In this document: in pieces, positions 9,004 through 18,502 of the stretch
Numbering within the stretch: position 1 is the first letter of the stretch
How the letters are laid out: the number at the start of each line of letters is the position of its first letter
Assembly: GCA_027485145.1 (NCBI GenBank)
Contig: JAIXRO010000141.1
Span: 1 to 64,000 of the forward strand
DNA: 64,000 nucleotides
Source: Hyphomonadaceae bacterium
GTDB lineage: Bacteria > Pseudomonadota > Alphaproteobacteria > Caulobacterales > Hyphomonadaceae
Direction: 5' to 3'
Notes under the pieces: generated by a model
Databases searched by the model: none
What the model was told of the DNA's origin: nothing
What the model saw: the letters and a program-made list of their open reading frames with translations, nothing else
Program-made: the position numbers and the translations under genes

Positions 9004-10176
9004 ATGGCAAATACTTTATATCCGCTTGTCATGACCGCGCCGCCTCGCTCCGACAAATCGGAAGCCTACAGCTTCCCGGCCGATACAGCCCTTCCCGGAT
9101 GGCTGGAAAGCCTGCCGGCTGCCTGGCAGCCGTATGCGATGCTGGCGCGTCTCGACCGGCCTGTCGGCATCTGGCTGCTGTTCATTCCCTGCATCATTGG
9201 TCTCGTGTTCCAACGTCTGTCCGGCGGTCTGTTCCTCGCCGATCTCGGCTGGGCCGCCCTGTTCTTTATCGGCGCGGTCGCGATGCGCGGCGCAGGCTGC
9301 ACCTGGAACGACATCACCGACCGCGACTTCGACGCAAAGGTCGCCCGCACGGCGCAGCGGCCCATCCCGTCCGGCGCCGTGTCGGTGCGCGACGCCTACA
9401 TGTTCCTCCTGGCGCAGCTGGGCGCGGCGTTTGTCGTGTGGCTGCTGCTGCCGGGTGACGCAAAGCTGACCGCCCTGCTCGCGCTGCCGCTGGTGGCCAT
9501 CTACCCCTTTACGAAGCGCGTGACGTGGTGGCCGCAGGCTTGGCTGGGCCTGACCTTTAACTGGGGCGTGCTCGTCGGCGCCGCGACCGCAAGCCTGATC
9601 ACAGGCCCGGTCTACCTTCTGTACTTCGGCCTCGTGCTCTGGACCGTGGCCTATGACACCATCTACGCCCTGCAGGACCGCGAGGATGACGCGCTGATCG
9701 GCGTACGCTCCACGGCGCGCCTGTTCGGCAAGCGCGCAGCGCTGATCGCCTTCTGCTTCCACCTCGGCGCCGCGGCGCTGATCGCGCTGGCGGCATGGTT
9801 CAACGATGCCGGCCGCATCGGCGCGCTGGCGGCGCTCGGCTTCCTCGCGCATGGCGCATGGCAGACCATGCGGCTCAAGGCGTCGGGCGAGCAGGCGGCG
9901 CTGGCCGTGTTCAAGTCCAACGTGTGGGCCGGCGCGATCGTTGCGACCGGCTTCCTGATCGCGGCGCTGATTCCGGAGCGGGCACCCAAGACCATCTTCG
10001 CACAGTCCGAACTCGTGCCGCCCGTTCGTTCGGAAAGCGTGGACCTGCCCTTCGGCCTTGAACTGCGCCGCAAACCAGCGCCGAAACCAGACGTGTGGTT
10101 GGCAAGGGATATCCGCCGCGCCATGGAAATCCGGGGCCTTGCGCCCGACGCAAGGGAAACAACGCCGGAACGGTGA
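9004..10176 (+). CDS. ubiA: 4-hydroxybenzoate polyprenyltransferase (UbiA family) with C-terminal extension
   Basis: LDRPVGIWLLFIPCIIGLVFQ, GAGCTWNDITDRDFDAKVARTAQRPIPSGAVS, YDTIYALQDREDDALIGVRSTARLFG. Confidence 0.9.
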   Translation: MANTLYPLVMTAPPRSDKSEAYSFPADTALPGWLESLPAAWQPYAMLARLDRPVGIWLLFIPCIIGLVFQRLSGGLFLADLGWAALFFIGAVAMRGAGCTWNDITDRDFDAKVARTAQRPIPSGAVSVRDAYMFLLAQLGAAFVVWLLLPGDAKLTALLALPLVAIYPFTKRVTWWPQAWLGLTFNWGVLVGAATASLITGPVYLLYFGLVLWTVAYDTIYALQDREDDALIGVRSTARLFGKRAALIAFCFHLGAAALIALAAWFNDAGRIGALAALGFLAHGAWQTMRLKASGEQAALAVFKSNVWAGAIVATGFLIAALIPERAPKTIFAQSELVPPVRSESVDLPFGLELRRKPAPKPDVWLARDIRRAMEIRGLAPDARETTPER

Positions 10177-10207
10177 CGGGCGCGTCAGCTTGGCCTATAT
10201 TGACTCT

Positions 10208-11173
10208 ATGCCCTCTGCCGCCCGTATCCGTCCGCTCGACCTCTTCACCCGCGACGACTGGGAGCGCCTGTCGGCGCGCAACAGCTGGATGGGCCCGCTT
10301 CTGGTCGTGCATGCCTGGGGGATCATCGCGGCGGCGATGGCGCTGTCGATCTGGTCGCTCTGGTTCCTGCCGGTCTCTATCATGCTGATCGGCGCGCGCC
10401 AACTCGGGCTCACGATCCTGATGCACGACGCGGCGCATGGCGCGCTGCACCCGAATGCGAAGGTGAATGACTTTGTAGGCCACTGGCTCGCCGGCGCGCC
10501 GATGGGCGGGCACCTGAAGGCCTACCGGCAGTATCATCTGACGCATCACAAATATGCGCAGCAGGCGGAAGACCCTGATCTCATCCTCTCGAAACCCTTC
10601 CCCGTGACGCGCACATCGCTTCGCCGCAAGATCATCCGCGACCTGACGGGCCAGACCTTCTTCAAGCAGCGCTCGAACCAGTTTGCGAACGCGTTCGGCA
10701 TCGGGATCAAGAAGGGCCCGGGCGCAGAGAACCGCTCGCAGTCGGCGCGCGAGGCGGTGATCCCGATGATCATCACGAATCTCGCGATCTTCAGTGTACT
10801 GACCGTTTTGGGTTATTGGTGGGCCTACTTTGTTCTCTGGCTGCTTCCGATGGCGACCTGGATGATGATGATCACGCGGCTGCGGAACATCGGCGAACAT
10901 GCCGTGGTGCCCGACAACAACGACCCCATGCGCCACGCGCGCACGACGCTGGCGAACCCGCTCGAAGGCCTCCTGCTCGCGCCCTATTGGGTGAACTATC
11001 ACTGCGAGCACCACATGTTCATGCACGTGCCCTGCTACCGCCTTGGCATCATTCACCGGGCGCTGGCGGCCAAGGGCGTCACCGCGCGCATGGAAGTGCA
11101 GCGCGGATATCTCAAGGTGCTGGCGATGGCGACCTCGAAGTCCGAAACACCCAAGGCGCTGGCCGCCGCATGA
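10208..11173 (+). CDS. Fatty acid desaturase family protein
   Basis: Histidine boxes HDAAHG, HLTHHK and NYHCEHHMF; start at ATG 10208. Confidence 0.85.
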   Translation: MPSAARIRPLDLFTRDDWERLSARNSWMGPLLVVHAWGIIAAAMALSIWSLWFLPVSIMLIGARQLGLTILMHDAAHGALHPNAKVNDFVGHWLAGAPMGGHLKAYRQYHLTHHKYAQQAEDPDLILSKPFPVTRTSLRRKIIRDLTGQTFFKQRSNQFANAFGIGIKKGPGAENRSQSAREAVIPMIITNLAIFSVLTVLGYWWAYFVLWLLPMATWMMMITRLRNIGEHAVVPDNNDPMRHARTTLANPLEGLLLAPYWVNYHCEHHMFMHVPCYRLGIIHRALAAKGVTARMEVQRGYLKVLAMATSKSETPKALAAA

Positions 11174-11550
11174 GCGCGCGGAACGTTCTTGGCGGCGATC
11201 TCGAGGATTGCAGCCATGATCCGCTGACGGGCTATTTCCGAAATGGCTGTTGCGAAACCGGCCCGCAGGATACCGGCAGCCATACGGTCTGCGCGGTGAT
11301 CACCGCGGACTTCCTGCAATACAGCTACACGCGCGGAAATGACCTGATCACGCCGCGCCGGGACTATGCCTTTCCCGGCCTGAAACCGGGCGATCGGTGG
11401 TGCCTGTGCGTCAATCGCTGGCGCGAGGCGTGGGAGGCCGGATGCGCGCCGCCGGTGATCCTTGAGGCGACCCATGAAGGCGCGCTGAAGCGCGTGACGC
11501 TCGACATGCTGAAGACGCGCCGAGCGCCGTATACGGAGGAAGTACCATGA
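11170..11550 (+). CDS. DUF2237 family protein
   Basis: ATGA overlap with the preceding gene; MSARNVLGGDLEDCSHDPLTGYFRNGCCETGPQDTGSHTVCAVIT ... FLQYSYTRGNDLITPRRDYAFPGLKPGDRWCLC. Confidence 0.87.
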   Translation: MSARNVLGGDLEDCSHDPLTGYFRNGCCETGPQDTGSHTVCAVITADFLQYSYTRGNDLITPRRDYAFPGLKPGDRWCLCVNRWREAWEAGCAPPVILEATHEGALKRVTLDMLKTRRAPYTEEVP

Positions 11551-12218
11551 CTGTCGTCATCGAGATGGTATCCGACATCGTCTGTCCGTGGTGCTGGCTC
11601 GGGCTGCGGCGGATCGAGGAGGCGCGAAAGCTGGCCCCGGAAGTGGACGTGCGCCTGCTGTTCCGGCCCTATGAACTCGACCCCACGATCCCGGCCGAAG
11701 GGGTAGATTACAAGGCCTATATGTCGAGCCGGGTGAGCTCGCCCGAAGGGCGCGAACGCATGGCCGCGATGCGGCAGGCGCTGGTCGATTACGGCAACGC
11801 CGAAGATATCCCCTACCGCTTCGACGCCGTGACACGCCGGCCGAACAGTTTCGATGCCCACCGCCTCGTGCGCTGGGCGCAGGGACAGGGCAAAGGCGCC
11901 GCCGCCAAGGAAGCGCTTTTCCGCGCCTATTTCAATGAGGCGCGCAATGTCGGCGATCATGCGGTGCTGGTCGATATCGCCCGCTCGATTGATCTGGACC
12001 CGGACATAGTGGCCGACCTGCTCGCCTCCGGCGCGGACACCGAATCCGTGCGCGAGGAGGCCGAAGTGTTCCGTCAGATGGGCATCTCCGGCGCGCCGAC
12101 CTACATCGCCAACCGCAAGGTCGCCGTCCAGGGCGCCGAGAGCGCCGAGAAACTGGCGCGCTTCATCCGGCATGCTGCGACCCTGCTGCCGCAGGAACGC
12201 CCAGCTGGGCAAGCGTAA
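11547..12218 (+). CDS. DsbA/FrnE-family oxidoreductase
   Basis: DIVCPWCWLGLRRIEEA redox motif; GISGAPTYIANRKVAVQGA. Confidence 0.88.
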   Translation: MTVVIEMVSDIVCPWCWLGLRRIEEARKLAPEVDVRLLFRPYELDPTIPAEGVDYKAYMSSRVSSPEGRERMAAMRQALVDYGNAEDIPYRFDAVTRRPNSFDAHRLVRWAQGQGKGAAAKEALFRAYFNEARNVGDHAVLVDIARSIDLDPDIVADLLASGADTESVREEAEVFRQMGISGAPTYIANRKVAVQGAESAEKLARFIRHAATLLPQERPAGQA

Positions 12219-12226
12219 CGCACCAC

Positions 12227-13015
12227 ATGGATCTCGTCCGTATCCAGACCGAAGGCCGCTTCGCTGTCGTCAGCTTTGACACCGGCACCAAGGCAAATGC
12301 CCTCAGCCAGAAACTGATGCGCGAGTTGACAGAGGCCGCGCATCTCTTCGCGGGGGATCCGGCCATCTCTGCCGTGATCCTGGCGGGCCGGGCCGAAAAC
12401 TTCACGATGGGCGCGGACCTGCGCGACGCCGAAGGCGTGGACGTGCGCCGCCTCGGCCTCGCCGAGCGCCGCGTGCGCCTGCGCACCGGGCCCGCGATGT
12501 GCGAGGCCTGGGAGGCGGTCGACGCGCTGACAATCTGCGCAATCGAAGGCTGGTGCGTGGGCGGCGGCGCGGCGCTGGCGGTGTCCTGCGACCTGCGTGT
12601 CGCGTCCGAGGCGTCCACGATCTACGTGCCGGAAGTCGAGCGCGGCATGAACATGAGCTGGGGCTCGATCCCGCGCTTCGTCGCGCTCGTCGGTCCCGCG
12701 CGCGCGAAACGGATCGCGGGCCTCTGCGAAAAGGTCAGCGCCGACACCGCGCTGGGCTGGGGCCTGGTCGATCACATCGCCCCGCCCGGCGGCGCTCTGG
12801 CGAAAGCGCGCGAAGTGGCCGAGGCGGCCGCGAAACTCCCGCCCACGGCGCTGAAGATGGTGAAGCAGGACGTGAACGTGGCCGCGCTTGCATTGGCCAA
12901 GGCCACGGCGCACCGAGACCTCGAAGCCTTCGCGCTCATGCAGCAGACGGATGATTTCCGCGAAGGCGTGAAAGCGTTCTTCGAAAAGCGCGATCCGGAT
13001 TTTACCGGCGACTAG
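12227..13015 (+). CDS. Enoyl-CoA hydratase/isomerase family protein
   Basis: Crotonase fold: NFTMGADLRDAEG ... CAIEGWCVGGGAALAVSCDLRVASE. Confidence 0.87.
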   Translation: MDLVRIQTEGRFAVVSFDTGTKANALSQKLMRELTEAAHLFAGDPAISAVILAGRAENFTMGADLRDAEGVDVRRLGLAERRVRLRTGPAMCEAWEAVDALTICAIEGWCVGGGAALAVSCDLRVASEASTIYVPEVERGMNMSWGSIPRFVALVGPARAKRIAGLCEKVSADTALGWGLVDHIAPPGGALAKAREVAEAAAKLPPTALKMVKQDVNVAALALAKATAHRDLEAFALMQQTDDFREGVKAFFEKRDPDFTGD

Positions 13016-14823
13016 CTGAGCTGCAATTCCACCAGCCGCTTGTATGCGCCGCCCTGAGCCATCAGGCTTTCGTGCGTACCTTCTTCGACGGCGCGGCCAT
13101 CTTCCATCACGATGATGCGGTCCGCCGCCCGCACGGTGGAGAGGCGATGAGCAATGACGAGAACCGTCCGCCCACGGGCAAATCCGGTGAGCGCGTCCTG
13201 AACCTTGGCTTCGCTTTCGGCATCGAGCGCGGAGGTCGCCTCGTCCAGCAGCAGGATCGGCGCGCCGCGCAGGATGGCGCGAGCGAGCGCGATGCGCTGG
13301 CGCTGGCCGCCCGACAGGCTGCGCCCGAGTTCTCCGGCCGGCGCGTCATAGCCTCCGGGCAGCGCGAGGATGAACTCATGCGCGTTGGCGGCGCGGGCCG
13401 CGGCCTCAATCTCATTCGTGGACGCACCAATCCGCCCGAGTGCAATATTGTTGGATATGCTATCGTCAAACAGCGCCGCATCCTGCGCGACCAGCGCTAT
13501 CTGCTGGCGCAGGCTGGCGCCCGTCACGTCACGGATGTTCAAGGTATCGAGCCGGATGTCACCGGACGAGGCATCATAGAGGCGCATCAACAGATTAAAG
13601 ACGGTCGATTTGCCCGCGCCGGACGCACCGACGAAAGCCACCGTCTCGCCAGGCCGCGCGGAGAAGGTCAGGCCTTTCAGCGCCTCGCCGCCGTCCGGAT
13701 AGGCAAAGCGGACATCGCGAAATTCGACGTCGCCCCGGGCGCTCTCGAGCTTGAGCGCGCCCGGCTTGTCCGCGACCACGGGGCGCGCATCAACAATTTC
13801 GTACACCCGGTCAGCGGCAGCGGCGCCTTCCTGCGCGACGGCGCTGATCGAGCCGAGGGCGCGCACTTCCGGCGCGGCGACGGCGACTGCGCCGATGACC
13901 CCCAGCAGGTCGCCCAGCGTGTTCTCGCCCTGCGAGATGCGCCAGGCGACAAAGCCCAGCAGCGCGGCGAGCGCGAGGCCGCCGAACACTTCGAGCACGG
14001 GATCGACGCCCGCGCGCTTTGACAGCACCTTGAGGAAAAGCCGGGAGCGTTCAGCGAAGCCGCGCCGCGCGCGGTCTTTCTGCCAGCCTTCGAGACCATA
14101 AGCCTTGACGACGCGGGCGGACTGGAAGCCTTCCGACAGCAGCGAGGTGATCTCGCCTGTCTGCTCGGCGGCTTTCTTGGCGCGCTTGCGCACAGAATTG
14201 CCGAGGGAGACGACCGGCCCGAGCGCCAGCGGGTAGACGACCGCGATGATCAGCGCGAGCTGCCAGTCCTTCCAGAACAGCCAGGCCAGCACGCCCAGCA
14301 CGGTGGCAAGGCTCTTGGTGAAGTTGTTGGCAAAACGCAGCGCCGCTTCGCGGATCGAGAGCACATCGCTGATGAAGCGCGAGACGAAATTGCCGGAGGC
14401 ATCCGCCGCGATGCGTGCATAGTCTCCGTCCGTGAGCGCATCATACTGGACCGTCTGCACACTGACGAGGCCGCGCTGGACGCCGGTATTGTTCAGCAAC
14501 GTCATGCCGTACATCGACAGCGAGCGCGCGACGGTCAACCCGATGATGGCGATGATGCCCGTCCAGATCCATCCGGCCGGCGCCCCGCCGCCCTCGCCCG
14601 TCATCTGGGACTGAAGGGAATTACCGACATAATCGAGCACGGCGACATAGCCGATGCCCCACAGTGCGGTGAGCAGGGCCAACGCCGTGCCCCCGATGAA
14701 CCAGGCTTTCTGCGGCCAGAAGTGCGCCTTGAACAGCCGCCAGAGCGACCGTTGCGGCGCAGGCTGGGCGGGCTCAGACGTTATGGGTGTCTCCCGTCGC
14801 GGGGTCGAGCAGACGGTGCGCAT
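13012..14823 (-). CDS. ABC transporter, fused permease/ATPase (MsbA-type exporter)
   Basis: Walker A GASGAGKST, signature LSGGQRQRIALARAIL, Walker B ILLLDEATSALD. Start uncertain (ATG 14823 overlaps the upstream gene; ORF opens at 14886). Confidence 0.88.
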   Translation of the reverse strand: MRTVCSTPRRETPITSEPAQPAPQRSLWRLFKAHFWPQKAWFIGGTALALLTALWGIGYVAVLDYVGNSLQSQMTGEGGGAPAGWIWTGIIAIIGLTVARSLSMYGMTLLNNTGVQRGLVSVQTVQYDALTDGDYARIAADASGNFVSRFISDVLSIREAALRFANNFTKSLATVLGVLAWLFWKDWQLALIIAVVYPLALGPVVSLGNSVRKRAKKAAEQTGEITSLLSEGFQSARVVKAYGLEGWQKDRARRGFAERSRLFLKVLSKRAGVDPVLEVFGGLALAALLGFVAWRISQGENTLGDLLGVIGAVAVAAPEVRALGSISAVAQEGAAAADRVYEIVDARPVVADKPGALKLESARGDVEFRDVRFAYPDGGEALKGLTFSARPGETVAFVGASGAGKSTVFNLLMRLYDASSGDIRLDTLNIRDVTGASLRQQIALVAQDAALFDDSISNNIALGRIGASTNEIEAAARAANAHEFILALPGGYDAPAGELGRSLSGGQRQRIALARAILRGAPILLLDEATSALDAESEAKVQDALTGFARGRTVLVIAHRLSTVRAADRIIVMEDGRAVEEGTHESLMAQGGAYKRLVELQLS

Positions 14824-15895
14824 GCAGGATGAAGTAGCGCGTCTCGGCATGGTCCACGGTACGTTGGGCGGCCGCTTTCCAGGCATCGTACGCGTCCTGG
14901 TAGTTCGGGAATGCGCCGACGAAATCGATCTTGCTCAGATCCTCGAATTCGACGCCGGTCACGTCCTTCAGTTCCCCGCCAAATACGATGTGCAGGAGTT
15001 GCTTGCCGGTCTTGTCCTTGCTGGCCATCTTGCGGGGCTCCGTCTTTTCAGGCGCGGCTTTGACCGCAGCCCGCGCTTGGGGGTCGGGGATAGGCACATA
15101 TTCCGTGCGGCGCACTAACAAAGGATGGAGGGCGTTTCCAGAGGCGAGGATACTGCGCTGGGCGGGAATGGCCTGATTGAACACGAGGCGCTCGCCGGCA
15201 TGGGTGGTCGCCTGCCCGCCCGCCTCGGTCACGAGCACGGCGCCGGCGGCAAGGTCCCAATCCGCCTTTTCCGCCAGCACGAGCACCGCGTCCCACTCGC
15301 CGGCGGCGACCAGGGCGAGGCGCAGCAGCGTCGAATTCGGCTTTGGCCGGGCAAGGTGCACATCCGGCCAAGGCTCGCGCCAGCTGGGATGGGTGACAAG
15401 ACCCTCATTGGTGATCAGCCGGGTTCCCGCTTCAACCGCGCGCGTCGAGGTGCGCAGGATTTCGCCATTGCGCCGGGCGCCTTCCCCGCGCCGCGCCTGG
15501 TAGAACTGGCCGAGCGCCGGCGCATAGATGACGCCCGCGACAGCCTCGCCGTCCTCCACGATGGCAAGGCCGATGCACCAATCCGGATCGCCGCGCATGT
15601 AGGCCTTGGTGCCGTCGATCGGATCGACCACCCACACGCGCGATTTCTGCCGCGCCGCCGGATCGTCCAGCGTTTCTTCCGACAGCCAGCCATACTCCGG
15701 CCGCGCGGTCTTCAAGGCGGCCGCGCAAAGACGGTTCACCGCAAGATCGGCCTCCGTGACGGGACTGCCGCCGGTCTTGTTCCAGGCTTCCGCGCCGCCC
15801 TTGTGAAGGTAGGACATCGCAAGGTCGCCGGCGTCCTGCGCAAGCCGGCACAGCGTGATCACGTCTTCTTCAAGCGTGCGCTCAGCTGCCGGCAA
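14774..15895 (-). CDS. Inositol-monophosphatase-family/CysQ-like phosphatase fused to a C-terminal DUF4170 domain
   Basis: N-terminal WVVDPIDGTKAYMRGDPDWCIGLAIV (IMPase signature); C-terminal KQLLHIVFGGELKDVTGVEFEDLSKIDFVGAFPNYQDAYDAWKAAAQRTVDHAETRYFILHAHRLLDP matches a stand-alone DUF4170 protein. Confidence 0.82.
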   Translation of the reverse strand: MPAAERTLEEDVITLCRLAQDAGDLAMSYLHKGGAEAWNKTGGSPVTEADLAVNRLCAAALKTARPEYGWLSEETLDDPAARQKSRVWVVDPIDGTKAYMRGDPDWCIGLAIVEDGEAVAGVIYAPALGQFYQARRGEGARRNGEILRTSTRAVEAGTRLITNEGLVTHPSWREPWPDVHLARPKPNSTLLRLALVAAGEWDAVLVLAEKADWDLAAGAVLVTEAGGQATTHAGERLVFNQAIPAQRSILASGNALHPLLVRRTEYVPIPDPQARAAVKAAPEKTEPRKMASKDKTGKQLLHIVFGGELKDVTGVEFEDLSKIDFVGAFPNYQDAYDAWKAAAQRTVDHAETRYFILHAHRLLDPATGDTHNV

Positions 15896-17228
15896 GGTTC
15901 ATGTCCTCGATGAGGATCGACGGCGCATCGCGCGTACTGCGAAGTTCAAGGTCAGAGGCCGGAACAAGGCGCGCGAACATCGATGGCAAGTCGCCCGCTA
16001 CGGTGACTTCCGAAACCGGATAGGCGATCTCGCCATCCTCGAACCAGAAGCCTGCGACGCCGACGGAATAGTCACCATTGTTCGGGTTGATCGACGGGCC
16101 GAACATGTCCGTGACCAGAAGACCCTTGCCCACCGACTTGGCGAGCGCGCCGGGCGACTGGGTGCCGGGACGAAGATACACGTTCGAGGTGGACACGCCC
16201 GGCGGATCGCCGAAGCCGAGACCGGCAAACCCGTTCGGGGTGAGGCCCAGCTGGCGGGCGGTTGCCGTGTTCAGCAGCCAGCGCGTGAGGCGCCCATCCT
16301 CGATGAGGTGCGCTTCGGCAACGGCGAGGCCTTCCCCGTCATGCGACCGGCTGCCCATGCCGAGCGGGCGGTGCGGGTCGTCGGTCAGGTAGATGCCCTT
16401 GGCGAACACCTGCGCGCCCATCTTGTCCTTCAGGAAGCTGACTCCGCGCGCGACGGACGGTCCCGAAATCGCACCGAGCAGCGCGCCGATCAGGCTGTCC
16501 GACACGCGCCGGTCAAAGATCACGGCTGCTTTCTGGGTTTCGACCTTGCGGGCGCCGAGTCGCGCGATGGTGCGCTCACCGGCTGTCTTGCCGATCTCCT
16601 CCGCAGACGGACGGTCCTTGGAATGGCGCACGGACCAGCTGTCATAGTCGCGCTCCATCTGCCCGTCCTTCTCCGCGACGGCGGCGAGACCCAGACTGGT
16701 GGACGTGCCGGTTTTCCAGGCGCGGAAGCCGTTGGTGGCCGCCACCCAGCGCTCGGACCGGTTCCAGGATGCGCCGCAACCGGCCACCGTCTTGATGCCG
16801 GGCACAGCCAGAGCAGCCGCTTCGGCAGCCAGCGCCTCGCGTTCGAGCACATCGGCCGGCACTTCCGGCTCGCCGGACAGGTCCAGGTCGAGCACGCCCG
16901 TTGCCAGCTGCTCCGGCGATGGCAGGCCGCAATACTTGTCCTCGGGCACGGCGCGCGCCATCGCTACGCAGCGTTCGGTCAGCGCCTTGAGGCCGTCAGG
17001 CGAGAGGTCTGCGCCGGACACGTGCGCCTGCCGCTGGCCGAAGAAGCACCGAAGCGCGACGCTGGCGCTTTCTTCGCGCTCGATGCTTTCGAGCTTGCCG
17101 TCGCGCACGGAGACACTGACGCCGTCCGCCACCCCGATCCGGGCATCGGCGGCGCTTGCGCCCGCCTTGAGGCAGTTATCGAGCAATCCGGCGAGAAGCT
17201 CCGCCGGCGAAACATTAAATCCAGTCAT
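15882..17228 (-). CDS. pmbA: TldE/PmbA metalloprotease partner
   Basis: 448 aa; GASAADARIGVADGVSVSVRDGKLESIEREESASVALRCFFGQRQAHVSG and VYLRPGTQSPGALAKSVGKGLLVTDMFGPSINPNNGDYSVGVAGFWFEDGEIAYPVSEVTVAG. Confidence 0.93.
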   Translation of the reverse strand: MTGFNVSPAELLAGLLDNCLKAGASAADARIGVADGVSVSVRDGKLESIEREESASVALRCFFGQRQAHVSGADLSPDGLKALTERCVAMARAVPEDKYCGLPSPEQLATGVLDLDLSGEPEVPADVLEREALAAEAAALAVPGIKTVAGCGASWNRSERWVAATNGFRAWKTGTSTSLGLAAVAEKDGQMERDYDSWSVRHSKDRPSAEEIGKTAGERTIARLGARKVETQKAAVIFDRRVSDSLIGALLGAISGPSVARGVSFLKDKMGAQVFAKGIYLTDDPHRPLGMGSRSHDGEGLAVAEAHLIEDGRLTRWLLNTATARQLGLTPNGFAGLGFGDPPGVSTSNVYLRPGTQSPGALAKSVGKGLLVTDMFGPSINPNNGDYSVGVAGFWFEDGEIAYPVSEVTVAGDLPSMFARLVPASDLELRSTRDAPSILIEDMNLAGS

Positions 17229-17273
17229 CTTCGCTAGATGGACCGCACCGCGGCCCCGTGCAACAGGCCTGCG

Positions 17274-17660
17274 TCAGACGACCGCCACGTAGATCACGGC
17301 TGCGCCGATACCCAGCATTCCCAGCCATGTCAGGATCATGCCGAACTGGCGGGCCCAGAGCGCCGTGGTGGACAATCCAAAGGCGTGCAGCACCCGGCCC
17401 AGGGTAAAGACGCCGCCAAGCCCGTGAATGGCCCAGACCGGCACCGGAAACTGCGACAGGACGAACAGGCCCAGCATACAGGCCGGAATATACTCGGCGG
17501 CATTGCCATGCGCGCGCATGCGCAGCTCGAGATCGCTGTCACCGCCCGAACCAAGGGACACCTTGGTGCGCATCCGGCTGCCGACAACGCGGAAGGACAG
17601 GAAGAAGAGGAGCAGGATATTGACGCCGATATACAGCGCGGCAGCGGAAACGGCGGTCAC
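17274..17660 (-). CDS. MAPEG family membrane protein
   Basis: GTG start with GGAGGAG upstream; RVVGSRMRTKVSLGSGGDSDLELRMRAHGNAAEYIPACMLGL is MAPEG-like. Confidence 0.85.
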   Translation of the reverse strand: MTAVSAAALYIGVNILLLFFLSFRVVGSRMRTKVSLGSGGDSDLELRMRAHGNAAEYIPACMLGLFVLSQFPVPVWAIHGLGGVFTLGRVLHAFGLSTTALWARQFGMILTWLGMLGIGAAVIYVAVV

Positions 17661-17675
17661 GGGAAACTCCTCCAG

Positions 17676-17705
17676 AAAAAGGCCGCCGGATCGATCCGGC
17701 GGCCT
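17676..17705 (-). terminator. Rho-independent terminator (minus strand)
   Basis: AGGCCGCCGGATCGATCCGGCGGCCT near-perfect palindrome followed on the minus strand by a T-tract (AAAAA on plus at 17676-17680); directly downstream of the minus gene ending at 17740. Confidence 0.8.
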
Positions 17706-17739
17706 CAATATTTGTCCGTATTGCCTCTCTCGAAGCAGC

Positions 17740-18015
17740 TTACATGTCGCGGCGGGCGTCCGGCAGGCGGTCGTTGATGTCGTCGCGGATATCCATCAGC
17801 GTGACGATCAGGCCGCAGATAATGCTGGCGGCAACCCATCCGCCGAAGCTGAACACCGCGAAATCTGCCACCTGGGCCAGCGTGCCTGTCAGGCCGATCA
17901 GTTCGCCGGTGAACTCGCCCTTCTGGTAGATGCCAAGGGCAATGCCGGCCACGATGATGGCGATATAGGCCACATAGACCATGACCCGGAAACTGTTGAT
18001 GATGATGAACTTCAT
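17740..18015 (-). CDS. Small membrane protein, unknown function
   Basis: 91 aa, ATG start with GGGGATCCTC upstream; two hydrophobic helices. Confidence 0.65.
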   Translation of the reverse strand: MKFIIINSFRVMVYVAYIAIIVAGIALGIYQKGEFTGELIGLTGTLAQVADFAVFSFGGWVAASIICGLIVTLMDIRDDINDRLPDARRDM

Positions 18016-18121
18016 GAGGATCCCCTTCCTGGTTCCGTCCTGTTCTAGGGCGTGCGCCGGTGAGCGGCACGTTGTTCGTGTCTGCTGCAGGCGTCAGGCC
18101 AAGCCTGGTGCCTGAAGTCGG

Positions 18122-18442
18122 TTAGCCTTCCGTAGCGGCAGCGTTGCCGCAAGCTTCAAGGTCGTTGGTAACGGCGGAGAACGCAAGGAGTTCCTCCACC
18201 GGCAGGGTGCTCATGTACTCGACCATGTCCTGCTTGTCCCGGCCAGCGGCCTGGGCCACCTTCTTGAACAGTTCCGGCGGCAGGTTTTTCTCAAGCGCAT
18301 CGGCGACGCAGCTGCAGGTCGGCTCGGCCTCGCCCTTCTCGATACAGGTTGAAACCAGTGCCTGTTTGTCAGAGGGGCGCCCTATACCGTCGCACCCGGC
18401 CAGCAAAGCCAGCGCCGACACTGCCAAAACGAATACCCGCAT
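18122..18442 (-). CDS. Small putative lipoprotein
   Basis: 106 aa; MRVFVLAVSALALLAGC lipobox; conserved-looking Cys pairs. Confidence 0.65.
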   Translation of the reverse strand: MRVFVLAVSALALLAGCDGIGRPSDKQALVSTCIEKGEAEPTCSCVADALEKNLPPELFKKVAQAAGRDKQDMVEYMSTLPVEELLAFSAVTNDLEACGNAAATEG

Positions 18443-18502
18443 CGCGTTCCCTCCAAGTCTCCCGCCGCGACTGCTCGCATGAATTTCCGCGGCTGAAAAG
18501 CG

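Noticed and set aside
1432-17228. TldD and TldE/PmbA in the same window as a possible RiPP/microcin maturation system
   Set aside because: The two are housekeeping genes ~13 kb apart; no precursor peptide, cyclodehydratase or dedicated exporter cluster was seen between them. The MsbA-like ABC gene is not enough.
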